Below are positions 6,755 to 15,398 of a stretch of 64,000 nucleotides of DNA, one piece after another. The notes below the pieces were generated by a model. It worked only from the letters and a program-made list of their open reading frames with translations, ran no database searches and was not told where the DNA came from. Made by a program: the position numbers and the translations under genes. The DNA is from Flavobacteriales bacterium (GTDB taxonomy: Bacteria; Bacteroidota; Bacteroidia; NS11-12g; UBA955): positions 1 through 64,000 of the forward strand of contig CANHRE010000005.1 of assembly GCA_947463095.1 (NCBI GenBank), read 5' to 3'. Within the stretch, counting starts at the first letter, position 1. Each line of letters starts with the position of its first letter.

Positions 6755-8764
6755 ATGAAAGTATATATCTCTGTGTTCACCCTGGTGCTCCTCGGCATGC
6801 AGGCTGTTCAAGCCCAGAATCCGACCGACACCTTATTCACCTTCGGCCCTCATGTGGTCAGCGTAGAGGAGTTTGAACGAGGCTTCCTGAAAAACAAAGA
6901 CCTCAGCAACCAAAAACCTGATGCAGCAGAAGTGGATGACTACCTCAGGCTCTACCAGCGCTTCAAACTGAAGGTCCAGGATGCCTATGACCTGAAGCTG
7001 GACACCATCCCGCAATTCATCCAGGAACTCAACGGCTACCGCCGCCAGCTGGCTAAGCCCTACCTGAGCGACCGCGAAGTAACTGACCAGCTGATGAAGG
7101 AAGGCTACGAGCGCATGCAATGGGAAGTGAGTACCGCTCATATCCTCGTCCTCTCCCGCCAGGATGACTTACCCGAAGATACCCTCAAGGCCTGGAATAA
7201 AATACAGGCCATCGCCGCTGAACTGGCTAAAAATCCCGAGAAGTTCAACGACATCGCCTTCGAAAAAAGTGAAGACCCCAGCGCTAAAGAAAACCGCGGT
7301 GAACTGGGATATTTTACCGCTTTCCAGTTTGTGTACCCCTACGAAACGGTGGCCTTCAGCACTCCCGCCGGTCAGATCAGCAGGGTGTTCCGCACCAGCT
7401 ACGGCTACCACATCCTGAAAGTACTGGACCGCCGCCCGAATGCCGGTGAGATGAAGGTGGCTCACCTGATGCTGCGCCTGTCGCCCAATGCCAACGGCGA
7501 TGAACTGCAGCAGAAGAAATCCAAGATGGATGAAATTTATGCCGAAATCCGCAAGGGTACCCCCTTCGAAGAACTGGTGGCCCGCTGGAGCGAGGATTAT
7601 TCCACCAAATCCATGAACGGGGAAATGGATTACTTCTATGCCACCGCCCACCTGAATGGTGAACTTACCCCTGAGTTTACAGAAGCAGCCTTCTCCCTGA
7701 AAAACAACGGAGATGTTTGTGTGCCCTTCCGTACCCCATACGGCTTCCACATCCTGAAACGCCTTGACCTGAAGCCGCTTCCCTCGTATGAGGAAATGAA
7801 GCCTGTGCTGAAACAGAACATCTCCAGCGACAGCCGTTCCTACAAAAGCACGCAGGCCATGATTGCCAAAATCAAGCAGGAGTACGGATTTATGGAATAT
7901 CCCGAAAACCTGAAAACATTCAGCAACACATTGGATACCAGCCTCCTCAAGGCCATGTACCTGAAGGGCTCCGGTCCGGCATACAGCCTGCCGCTGTTCC
8001 GCCTGGGCAACGAAGATTTTAGCGCCGACCGCTTTGCAGGATTCCTGGTGGCCATGCAGCGTCCTTCCAAGCTGAAGCAAGTGGCTGCCGTGCTCAATAC
8101 CTACTACAAAAATTGGGTGGATGCCAGCTGCATCGATTTCCTGGACCGCCACCTCTATGAGAAATATCCTGAATTTGCAGCCCTCTATCAGGAATACCGC
8201 GAAGGCATCCTGCTGTTCAACCTGGCTCAGGATAAGGTATGGAATAAAGCCATCCGCGATACAACCGGGCTGGATGCATATTTTAAAGTCAATGCTTCCC
8301 GCTACTCCTGGGAAGACCGGTTCCACGTGAGCATCTACAATGCCCGCACCGAAAGCATCATGAAGTCGGTAGCTAAGATGATCAAGAAAAAAATCAGCGA
8401 TGATTCCATCTACCGTTACCATACCAAAGAAAGCCTGCTAAACCTGAGCATCCAGGACGGTAAGTTCGAATGGAAAGACAGCAATGCTTTTGTGCAGGAA
8501 CTGTTCGCAGCAGGCAGCAAATACCGCAACAAGAAGAATTATACCTGGATGATGGGACAGCGTGGCAACGACCAATGGCTGGTAATCCGCATCCACCAGT
8601 TCCTGCCCGCTGGCTCCAAGTCGCTTGACGAAACCCGCGGCCCCGTGATCAGCGATTATCAGACAGTGCTTGAAGATGCCTGGGTGGATGAGGTTGCCCA
8701 ACGCTATCCGCTTGTCGTGAATGAACGCGCGTTCCAACAGCTTAAGGAGCGCCTTACCCGGTAA
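6755..8764 (+). CDS. Periplasmic peptidyl-prolyl isomerase, two parvulin domains
   Basis: 669 residues with an N-terminal signal peptide ending in QAVQAQ. A SurA-like helical segment (about 25-125) precedes two PpiC-type rotamase domains: about 127-230 (STAHILVLSR ... SYGYHILKVLDRRP) and about 235-345 (MKVAHLMLRLSPN ... TPYGFHILKRL). The remaining 320 residues are helical and show no motif I recognise. Such proteins assist folding of outer-membrane and secreted proteins in the periplasm. The next gene encodes a second protein of the same class, with 24 bases between them, so an operon is likely. Confidence 0.88.
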   Translation: MKVYISVFTLVLLGMQAVQAQNPTDTLFTFGPHVVSVEEFERGFLKNKDLSNQKPDAAEVDDYLRLYQRFKLKVQDAYDLKLDTIPQFIQELNGYRRQLAKPYLSDREVTDQLMKEGYERMQWEVSTAHILVLSRQDDLPEDTLKAWNKIQAIAAELAKNPEKFNDIAFEKSEDPSAKENRGELGYFTAFQFVYPYETVAFSTPAGQISRVFRTSYGYHILKVLDRRPNAGEMKVAHLMLRLSPNANGDELQQKKSKMDEIYAEIRKGTPFEELVARWSEDYSTKSMNGEMDYFYATAHLNGELTPEFTEAAFSLKNNGDVCVPFRTPYGFHILKRLDLKPLPSYEEMKPVLKQNISSDSRSYKSTQAMIAKIKQEYGFMEYPENLKTFSNTLDTSLLKAMYLKGSGPAYSLPLFRLGNEDFSADRFAGFLVAMQRPSKLKQVAAVLNTYYKNWVDASCIDFLDRHLYEKYPEFAALYQEYREGILLFNLAQDKVWNKAIRDTTGLDAYFKVNASRYSWEDRFHVSIYNARTESIMKSVAKMIKKKISDDSIYRYHTKESLLNLSIQDGKFEWKDSNAFVQELFAAGSKYRNKKNYTWMMGQRGNDQWLVIRIHQFLPAGSKSLDETRGPVISDYQTVLEDAWVDEVAQRYPLVVNERAFQQLKERLTR

Positions 8765-8788
8765 CATCTGCCGCATCTGAACCGTTTT

Positions 8789-10150
8789 ATGCGTATGAAG
8801 CCCCTGTTGTCTGTGATTGCCATCCTATTGAGCATCAGCTCATTACAGGCACAAAAAGAACGTTATGTGGATGGCATCCTGGCAGTGGTGGGCGAAAAAA
8901 TTATAACCTACAGCGACTACCTCACCGAATACGATCAGGTGAGTAAGCAAACCGGTCCCGGAAGGGATGGCGAATGTTTCGTGTTCGAACAACTGCTCAT
9001 CCGCAAGCTGCTGATGAACCAGGCCGAGCTGGACAGCCTGCCCGTAGATGAAAACCGCGTGGATGCGGAAATAGAAAACAAGCTGCGTTACTACGCCCGA
9101 CAGTTGGGCAGCGAAAAGAAACTGGAAGAATTTCTGGGGAAGTCGCTGTCGGAATACAAACGCGACATCCGTCCGCGGGTGAAGGAGCAGATGCTTTCCC
9201 GCGACATGGAGAACAAGGTGCTGGAAAATGTAAAAATCAGCCCGCGTGAGGTTCAGGAATACTATGCCTCTATTCCCCGCGACAGCCTGCCGCTGATAGG
9301 TGCCGAAGTGGAAGTTGCCGAACTGATTGTGGTACCCAAGGTTTCTTCGGAAGCTAAGGCCTATGCCAAAGAAAAAGCCGAAGAACTGCGCGGCCGGATC
9401 CTCAGGGGAGCTTCTTTCGACAAGCTGGCCTCTGCATACAGTGAAGACCCCGGTTCTGCCCTGCAGGGTGGCCTGCTGCCTGAATTTGGTCGCGGCGATA
9501 TGGTTCCGGAGTTTGAACGCGCCGCCTTCCGCCTCAAAGCAGACAGCGTAAGCAGGGTTATAGAAAGCCCCTACGGTTACCACATCATCAAGTTGATCAG
9601 CCGTCGGGGTGAACGCATCATCTGCAGGCATATCCTTGTGCGTGCGCAAATCACCTCTGAAGACCTGCTGCAGGCAAAAAGACGCGTGGACAGTGCCTAC
9701 AGCCTGCTCATGATGGACAGTCTTTCCTGGTGCAATGCCGTAAAGCGTTTTGGCGACCAGGAATCCGGCAGGAAAGGAGAGTGCGGCTTTTATTCTGATG
9801 AAAACACCGGCGTGCAGAAGGTGGCCGTAGATGCCCTGGAAAAAGACTTGGTGAAAATCATTCAGGATATGCCCGCCGGAACCTATGGCGAACCCCAGCT
9901 GAATGTTTTTCCGGATGGCGCCCGCGCCTATCGTCTGGTGTATCTGAAATCGGAAACCAAGCCGCACACGGCCAACATGATTCAGGATTACCCTAAAATA
10001 CAACAGGCAGCGCTGCAACAGAAAAAGGACGATGCCCTGAATGCCTGGGTGCGTAAAACACGCCTCAAAACCTATGTTAGCGTGAGCCAGGATTTCGAAA
10101 ACTGCCCGGTAGTGGCTGAATGGACCCGCAACAACAGCAACGAACAATGA
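8789..10150 (+). CDS. SurA-like periplasmic chaperone/PPIase
   Basis: 453 residues, close to E. coli SurA (428). It has a signal peptide (MKPLLSVIAILLSISSLQAQ from the second Met), a SurA N-terminal helical domain containing ILAVVGEKIITYSDYLTEYD, then two parvulin domains. The first is complete (EVAELIVVPK ... SPYGYHIIKLISRRG) and the second more divergent (IICRHILVRAQ onward). SurA carries unfolded beta-barrel proteins to the BAM machinery. The stop codon overlaps the MoxR start by four bases, suggesting translational coupling. Confidence 0.88.
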   Translation: MRMKPLLSVIAILLSISSLQAQKERYVDGILAVVGEKIITYSDYLTEYDQVSKQTGPGRDGECFVFEQLLIRKLLMNQAELDSLPVDENRVDAEIENKLRYYARQLGSEKKLEEFLGKSLSEYKRDIRPRVKEQMLSRDMENKVLENVKISPREVQEYYASIPRDSLPLIGAEVEVAELIVVPKVSSEAKAYAKEKAEELRGRILRGASFDKLASAYSEDPGSALQGGLLPEFGRGDMVPEFERAAFRLKADSVSRVIESPYGYHIIKLISRRGERIICRHILVRAQITSEDLLQAKRRVDSAYSLLMMDSLSWCNAVKRFGDQESGRKGECGFYSDENTGVQKVAVDALEKDLVKIIQDMPAGTYGEPQLNVFPDGARAYRLVYLKSETKPHTANMIQDYPKIQQAALQQKKDDALNAWVRKTRLKTYVSVSQDFENCPVVAEWTRNNSNEQ

Positions 10151-11103
10151 ACGACGATGTGCAACTGGCTGAACGTTTCCGCGAATCGTTTCAGCGTCTG
10201 AAGGCGGAAACCGGCAAGGTAATTATTGGCCAGGAAGCCGTGGTGGAAGGGGTGCTCAGCGCCATCTTCTGCAATGGCCATGTGCTGCTGGTGGGTGTGC
10301 CCGGTCTGGCAAAAACACTGCTGGTGAAAACGGTGTCCCAGTCGCTGGACCTCAGCTTTAGCCGCATCCAGTTCACCCCTGACCTGATGCCCGGTGACAT
10401 CACCGGCCACGAAATCTTGGACGAAGCCCGCCAGTTTCGCTTCGAGAAGGGTCCCGTATTCGCCAACATCGTGCTGGCCGACGAAATCAACAGAACCTCT
10501 CCCAAAACGCAGGCAGCCCTGCTGGAAGCCATGCAGGAACACAATGTGACCGTTTCCGGCAAACTGCACCGCCTGCCCGACCCTTTCTTCGTGTTGGCCA
10601 CGCAGAACCCTATAGAGCAGGAGGGAACCTACCCGCTGCCCGAAGCACAGTTAGACCGCTTCATGTTCAACATCAGCCTGGGCTATCCCAGCTTTGAAGA
10701 TGAGGTACGCGTAATCCGCAATACCACTGGTGATACGCAGCAGCAGGCCCAGCCCGTGCTGAACGACCGCGATATCATCGCCTACCAGCAGCTGGTGCGC
10801 CGTGTGCCCATCACCGATCACGTGCTGGAATACGCCGTGAAACTGGTGAGCGCAACCCGCCCTGATTCGGCACACAGCACACCGCGCATCCGCGAGTTTG
10901 TAAACTTCGGTGCCGGTCCGCGCGCAGGTCAGTTCCTGGTGCTGGGCGCCAAATGTCATGCCCTGGCCAACGGTAAATACGCCCCCGATGAAGAAGATGT
11001 GCGTGCTGTGGCCCTCAACGTGTTGCGCCACCGCATTGTGCGCAACTACCGCGCAGAAGCCGAAGGGCTCAGCACCGACGACCTGATCAAAGGTCTGTTG
11101 TAA
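10147..11103 (+). CDS. MoxR-family AAA+ ATPase
   Basis: 318 residues. The Walker A segment is GVPGLAKTLLVKT and Walker B is IVLADEINRTSPKTQAALLEAM; the sensor 1 region is VLATQNPIEQEGTYPLPEAQ. These are diagnostic of MoxR ATPases, chaperone-like enzymes that help assemble or activate target complexes, often with von Willebrand factor A partners. No VWA protein is encoded nearby, so the target is unknown. The ATG overlaps the TGA of the SurA-like gene. The next gene begins 76 bases downstream with no obvious terminator between them. Confidence 0.92.
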   Translation: MNDDVQLAERFRESFQRLKAETGKVIIGQEAVVEGVLSAIFCNGHVLLVGVPGLAKTLLVKTVSQSLDLSFSRIQFTPDLMPGDITGHEILDEARQFRFEKGPVFANIVLADEINRTSPKTQAALLEAMQEHNVTVSGKLHRLPDPFFVLATQNPIEQEGTYPLPEAQLDRFMFNISLGYPSFEDEVRVIRNTTGDTQQQAQPVLNDRDIIAYQQLVRRVPITDHVLEYAVKLVSATRPDSAHSTPRIREFVNFGAGPRAGQFLVLGAKCHALANGKYAPDEEDVRAVALNVLRHRIVRNYRAEAEGLSTDDLIKGLL

Positions 11104-11179
11104 GCGAACGCTTACGTTCCCTTTAGAAAAAAAATCCTTTTCCCCATTTACCCGGAGCTCACTTCCTGTATCAAGGAAC

Positions 11180-12013
11180 ATGGCTACCGTGTTTCCCTCG
11201 TTGCGCCAACAGGACCCCCGCAACTTCCAGTTGCTCTACCTTGGCCTGTTCCTGAGCTATGGCATTGCCTTTCTGGGCTGGCACCGCGACTGGTTTCAAA
11301 CGCTGGTGCTCTGGTGCTCCTGCCTGGGCACCCAATACCTGTTCTGCCGGCTGTATGGCAAGAGCCTCGATGCCCTGAAAAGCGCCATGATTACCGCGCT
11401 GGGACTCACCCTGCTCCTGCGGGCAGGTTCCCCCTGGGTCTATGCCGGAGCAGGAAGCCTGGCCATAGCCTCCAAGTTCCTCATTCGCTTCCGCGGGAAG
11501 CACCTGTTTAACCCCGCCAACCTGGCCCTGGTGGTGTGGGTGCTGCTGCTCAAACAAGCCTGGGTGTCACCAGGGCAATGGGGAAGCAGCGCCATACTCA
11601 TCTATTTCATCGGGGCCGCCGGCATGATGGTGCTTTTTCGCTCTTCCCGCGTGGATACCGCCTTCAGTTTTCTGGGCGTGCTCTTCGTGCTGGAAGCCAC
11701 GCGAAACTGTCTGTACCTGGGCTGGCCCGCCGATTACCTGTTCCACCGCTTCTCCAATGGCAGCCTGCTGCTGTTCAGCTTCTTCATGATTACCGACCCG
11801 ATGACCACGCCCGACCGACGCGCAGCACGTATGCTCTGGGCCGCCCTCACCGCGCTAATCACCTTCCTGCTGGGCAACTTCATGTACCTGCAGAATGCCC
11901 CTGTGCCCGCGCTCTTCATCATGAGCCTGTGCACCCCGCTGTTTGACAGCCTCTGGAAAGCAGAACGCTTTCAATGGCTACCACGTAAAACATCCAATTA
12001 CCAGACCATATGA
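11180..12013 (+). CDS. RnfD/NqrB-like membrane protein
   Basis: 277 residues with about 8-9 transmembrane helices. GKHLFNPANLAL (about 107-118) and FFMITDPMTTP (about 201-211) match the conserved NPA and ATDP segments of RnfD/NqrB, membrane subunits of the ion-pumping Rnf and Nqr complexes. In RnfD the motif SGAT just before ATDP carries covalent FMN on Thr; here that place reads FSNGS (191-195), so the acceptor Thr is replaced by Ser in an altered context. No other rnf/nqr gene or apbE is present. The TGA overlaps the next ATG by four bases. A role in electron transfer is only inferred from the family. Confidence 0.75.
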   Translation: MATVFPSLRQQDPRNFQLLYLGLFLSYGIAFLGWHRDWFQTLVLWCSCLGTQYLFCRLYGKSLDALKSAMITALGLTLLLRAGSPWVYAGAGSLAIASKFLIRFRGKHLFNPANLALVVWVLLLKQAWVSPGQWGSSAILIYFIGAAGMMVLFRSSRVDTAFSFLGVLFVLEATRNCLYLGWPADYLFHRFSNGSLLLFSFFMITDPMTTPDRRAARMLWAALTALITFLLGNFMYLQNAPVPALFIMSLCTPLFDSLWKAERFQWLPRKTSNYQTI

Positions 12014-13473
12014 ACATCCTGAAAAAACTCCTGCTGCCGGTCGTTTTGACCTGCCTGAGCGCGGTTGAAACCCAAGCCTTCTGCGGCTTCTATGTGGCCA
12101 AAGCCGGCGCCTCCCTGTACAACGAAAAGAGCGAAGTAATCATGGTCCGCGACGGACAGCGCACGGTCATCACCATGAGCAACGACTTCAAAGGCGCTGC
12201 CACCGACTTTGCCATGGTGGTTCCCGTGCCCCATGTGCTGAAAGAACAGGACATCCGCGTGGTCGACCGCGGCCTGTTCGATCGCTTCGATGCTTACTCC
12301 TCTCCGCGCCTCGTGGAATACTTTGATCCCGCACCTTGCGGCTACCGGGAAGTGTCGGTGGTTACCAAGCGGATGATGCGCAGCGCCAATGAATCCACGG
12401 ATGATGTACGCGAGCAATTGTCGGAGGTAGACTATGGTGTGCACATTGAAGCCAGCTATACCGTGGGTGAGTACGACATTCTGATTCTTTCTGCGGAAGA
12501 AAGCAACGGGCTCAAGACCTGGCTCATCAAAAACGGCTATAAGATTCCGGAGTCGGCCAACGAGGTGCTGCAACCCTATATCAACAGCGGCATGAAGTTC
12601 TTTGTGGTGAAGGTGAACCTGGAAGCGGCTGCGCAAACTGGTTACCAATACCTCAGGCCCATACAGATCAGCATGAATACCGATAAGTTCATGCTGCCCA
12701 TCCGACTGGGCATGGCCAACAGCAAGGGCGAGCAGGACCTAATCATCTACGCCATCACCCGCGGCGGCGCCGTGGAAACCACCAATTACCGCAACCTGCG
12801 CATGGTTACCGGAAGAACCGTGCCCACCTTCGTGAAGACCCATTTCGACCGCTTCTATACCGACCTGTTTGCCCGGCAGCATGGCAATGAAGGGCGCAAT
12901 GCCGTGTTCACCGAATACGCCTGGGACGTCACCCCGAACTGGGGCATCAAGTGCGATCCCTGTGTTGGCAATCCCCCGCAGTACAACGACCTGATCAGCG
13001 CCGGGGTGGACTGGCTGGACATGAGCAACCCGCAGGGTGGCAACGGCGCCTTCTTCACCCGCATGCACGTGCGCTACGGCAGGGCGCAGTTCCCGCAGGA
13101 CCTGATGTTCAACACCACCTCCAACCGGGAATCCTATCAGGCGCGTTACATAATCAACTGGCCTGCCGGCGGCGACATGAGCTGTCCGGAAGCCCGCAAG
13201 TACCTGAGTGGTCTGCCCAACCGCCGCCGCATGGAGCTGATGGAACTGGGCGCCCTCACCGGCTGGGACATCAGCCTGTACAAGCAATACGAACAGGATG
13301 GCATGGATCCCGGCATCCGTGAAGGCGAACAAAAAGGCATGTTGCCCATCCGCTACAACAAGCGCAATGATCCACCGGCCGGCGGTCAGGGCCCGGTATG
13401 GTTCCTGTTGGCCGGAATCCTGGCCACGGGCCTGCTGCTGGCCTTGCCCGTGCTGAAAAGAGCGCATCCTTAA
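12010..13473 (+). CDS. DUF2330 exported protein with C-terminal anchor
   Basis: 487 residues. A signal peptide ends around VETQA and leads straight into CGFYVAKAGASLYNEKSEV, the characteristic start of DUF2330, with TDFAMVVPVP further on. A Cys pair (KCDPCVG) lies near residue 315. The C-terminus has one hydrophobic helix (about 461-482) followed by KRAHP, so the body is probably periplasmic and anchored in the inner membrane. The biochemical function of DUF2330 is unknown. The four-base overlap with the RnfD-like gene suggests that the two products act together. Confidence 0.8.
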   Translation: MNILKKLLLPVVLTCLSAVETQAFCGFYVAKAGASLYNEKSEVIMVRDGQRTVITMSNDFKGAATDFAMVVPVPHVLKEQDIRVVDRGLFDRFDAYSSPRLVEYFDPAPCGYREVSVVTKRMMRSANESTDDVREQLSEVDYGVHIEASYTVGEYDILILSAEESNGLKTWLIKNGYKIPESANEVLQPYINSGMKFFVVKVNLEAAAQTGYQYLRPIQISMNTDKFMLPIRLGMANSKGEQDLIIYAITRGGAVETTNYRNLRMVTGRTVPTFVKTHFDRFYTDLFARQHGNEGRNAVFTEYAWDVTPNWGIKCDPCVGNPPQYNDLISAGVDWLDMSNPQGGNGAFFTRMHVRYGRAQFPQDLMFNTTSNRESYQARYIINWPAGGDMSCPEARKYLSGLPNRRRMELMELGALTGWDISLYKQYEQDGMDPGIREGEQKGMLPIRYNKRNDPPAGGQGPVWFLLAGILATGLLLALPVLKRAHP

Positions 13474-13524
13474 TACCATAAACCACCATCACAAAGCGCT
13501 AAACGGCATAAACTTCATTCAAAT

Positions 13525-13558
13525 CAACAAAGACAGGGCGAAAGCCCTGTCTTTGTTG
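13525..13558 (+). terminator. 15-bp GAAA-tetraloop hairpin after the DUF2330 gene
   Basis: CAACAAAGACAGGGC (13525-13539) pairs perfectly with 13544-13558 around a GAAA loop. The 3' arm is T-rich, but there is no long T-run after it. It lies 51 bases past the stop codon and most likely terminates the preceding operon. Confidence 0.7.
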
Positions 13559-14415
13559 TATGGCAGAGAACGTAAACCACGGTACGCATAAAACTTTTAA
13601 TACCTGGCATCCTGAGCCCGCCTGTCATCCTGAGCCTGTCCTTTAGACTTGCAGAAGGTTACTTAGCGGATAAAACACATCACCCAGAGAGGATTATCTG
13701 AAAGACAATAATTTTTAATATTGTCATGAGTAAGCTAAACAGCCGAACTACGAACCACCAAGGGTATGGAAAATCTTATGGTTCGATTCCTACAAGTATG
13801 GGCAATCTGCTCTGGAACCAGATCCATTTTCCATTATCAATTATCCATTCTTACCCATTCTCAAAAAAAACTCAAAAATATTCCCCACCTAACTACCTCA
13901 TAACAAAACACTTAACCCCAAACCCGCCCCCAAACTGCGCAAAATTAGCCACGCCAAACTTGTTATTGTACATCATAACCCTATACATTTATCTTCCCTC
14001 CATGTTGCACTTATACCCTTATCCTGCAAACATCTTTTTGCCGCTTGATGCCGATTGCGATGCGGGGAATCCACAAGATTATATAAAAAACCAAGGGCCA
14101 TACCGGCTTCTGGCTTATGCTGCCAACGGAAAGGATTGTTTTGCGGGTAGGGTGCTGGTTGAACAAAGGGAAAGAAAACTAGACCGTTACAACAGAATAC
14201 GGGAAATAGGGGTAGGGAAACTAGGCCTTTAAGTAAGTTATAAGCAAGGCTATGAAGACCACGCGAACAGCGGAAATCCACAGGCTGAAAAGAGACAGAA
14301 ACCCACCTAAACCAACACAGGTTTGTCTGACAGACCATTTTAGAACTCTTGAAAAGTAAACTGACTTGGAGGTAAAACGAAGACTTGTTGCACAAAAAAA
14401 AATAATATCAAAAAA
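13559..14415. other. 857-base AT-rich gap, no supported gene
   Basis: A plus-strand open frame at 13726-14232 is low-complexity in translation (Pro/Tyr/Asn/Leu runs), has no recognisable domain and sits in compositionally odd DNA, so I do not call it. Around 13615-13660 are repeated CATCCTGAGCC words like those of dispersed Bacteroidota intergenic elements. GGTTCGATTCC at 13794-13804 resembles a tRNA T-loop but has no matching stem. The base composition changes here from the GC-rich backbone to the AT-rich island that follows. Confidence 0.55.
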
Positions 14416-14901
14416 ATGAAACATATCACAAATATTAGTTTGCTAGTGGCGTTATATTTCACTGGCAGCAGCAACGTGTTAGCTGACAAAATCAAGAAAC
14501 ACCGAGATCAATTACGGTCAGGTTATGACAAAGTAGAATCAAAGGAAATCTATATGGTTGGTGCTAATGGGGCCATGGAACACGTTCGAACAGATGTATG
14601 GTGCACAGGTGGTGGTTCACAGAAATTTAGAGCTTCTAGTATAGCGCATCCTTACCCCCTCAATGAACTTGACATCTTTGGGAACGAATACACTGTAGCT
14701 GAGAAAGCAATCGCAGAAAGTGTTCTAATTGATGGTGACACACAAATTGAAGGTGGTTCGACTTCAGGTACTACCACTCAAACTGTTCAATTTGTAAACA
14801 CATCAACAGGTCTATCATATTATAGAACATTCTCTTACGTATGGATAACTAATTCAAACGGAGCTGTTAATAGCTCGCTTGTCATTTCTGAACGGTTTTA
14901 A
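14416..14901 (+). CDS. Small exported protein, Cys/Gly motif, paralogue of next gene
   Basis: 161 residues; no family recognised. A signal peptide is likely (MKHITNISLLVALYFTGSSNVLA), followed by a charged segment. The core has HVRTDVWCTGGGSQKF with a single Cys, then a helix (VAEKAIAESVL) and a Ser/Thr/Gly-rich strand region ending with SYYRTFSYVW. The same order (RT, three or four residues, C-x-G-x-GG, helix, SG-rich stretch, Tyr-rich strand) occurs in the next gene, so the two are probably diverged duplicates. The leader is A/T-rich without Shine-Dalgarno. SNVLADK only loosely recalls the leader end of Bacteroides NVEALA peptides. Confidence 0.65.
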   Translation: MKHITNISLLVALYFTGSSNVLADKIKKHRDQLRSGYDKVESKEIYMVGANGAMEHVRTDVWCTGGGSQKFRASSIAHPYPLNELDIFGNEYTVAEKAIAESVLIDGDTQIEGGSTSGTTTQTVQFVNTSTGLSYYRTFSYVWITNSNGAVNSSLVISERF

Positions 14902-14915
14902 TTAAATTTATATTT

Positions 14916-15398
14916 ATGAAATATAAAATAATATCAATTGCCATATTGGCTTTTATGGCTTTCGATTGCTCAGCCTATGTACTGATAATTAAAAAAATCA
15001 AAGTAGGCGGTGATGGTAGTGGTAATTACGATTACGTGAACAGAACTGTAACTGATAACACTATTGATATCGAAGGAATACCAAGACTTCAATCACGAAC
15101 GATTTCAATATTTTGTGCTGGAATTGGTGGAAACGCTTGTCCAAATAATATAGCTTATATTGGAGGCGGAAATGAAGAACAACCCGTAATCTCGGAACTC
15201 TTTACATTGGAAGCAATAAATGCCGCACAGATGCTGCTCAACAATGCTGAGGTCCAAAGTTCCTCTGGGCAAGTAAGTGGCAACAACCGTGGTACTATTG
15301 TTACTCCAGACGGCAGGCAGTACCTTTATTATATATCTTGTAATACAGATGTTTCGGGTATTAAACATATTAATATGATATTTCAGGATGCTTCATAA
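14916..15398 (+). CDS. Small exported protein, Cys/Gly motif, paralogue of previous gene
   Basis: 160 residues; no family recognised. The signal peptide is MKYKIISIAILAFMAFDCSA. The mature part has SRTISIFCAGIGGNACPNN, then EAINAAQMLLNN, SSSGQVSGNNRGTIV and GRQYLYYISC, aligning by eye with the preceding protein but with two extra Cys. It starts 14 bases after that gene and its end overlaps the beta-propeller gene by 11 bases, so the genes are probably co-transcribed. It could be a secreted effector, signalling peptide precursor or envelope component; the sequence does not decide. Confidence 0.65.
   Translation: MKYKIISIAILAFMAFDCSAYVLIIKKIKVGGDGSGNYDYVNRTVTDNTIDIEGIPRLQSRTISIFCAGIGGNACPNNIAYIGGGNEEQPVISELFTLEAINAAQMLLNNAEVQSSSGQVSGNNRGTIVTPDGRQYLYYISCNTDVSGIKHINMIFQDAS

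Noticed and set aside
7169-10147. Long minus-strand open frames opposite the two parvulin genes
   Set aside because: Shadows of the coding strand: no plausible start context, and the plus-strand proteins have signal peptides and recognised domains.
13780-13815. tRNA-like fragment with GGTTCGATTCC
   Set aside because: Only the two G-C pairs next to the loop can form; the outer three T-stem pairs fail and no anticodon arm or acceptor stem is present.
13726-14232. Open frame of 168 codons in the AT-rich gap
   Set aside because: Translation is low-complexity (Pro, Tyr, Asn, Leu runs), shows no domain or signal, and spans repeat-like DNA; no promoter fits it.
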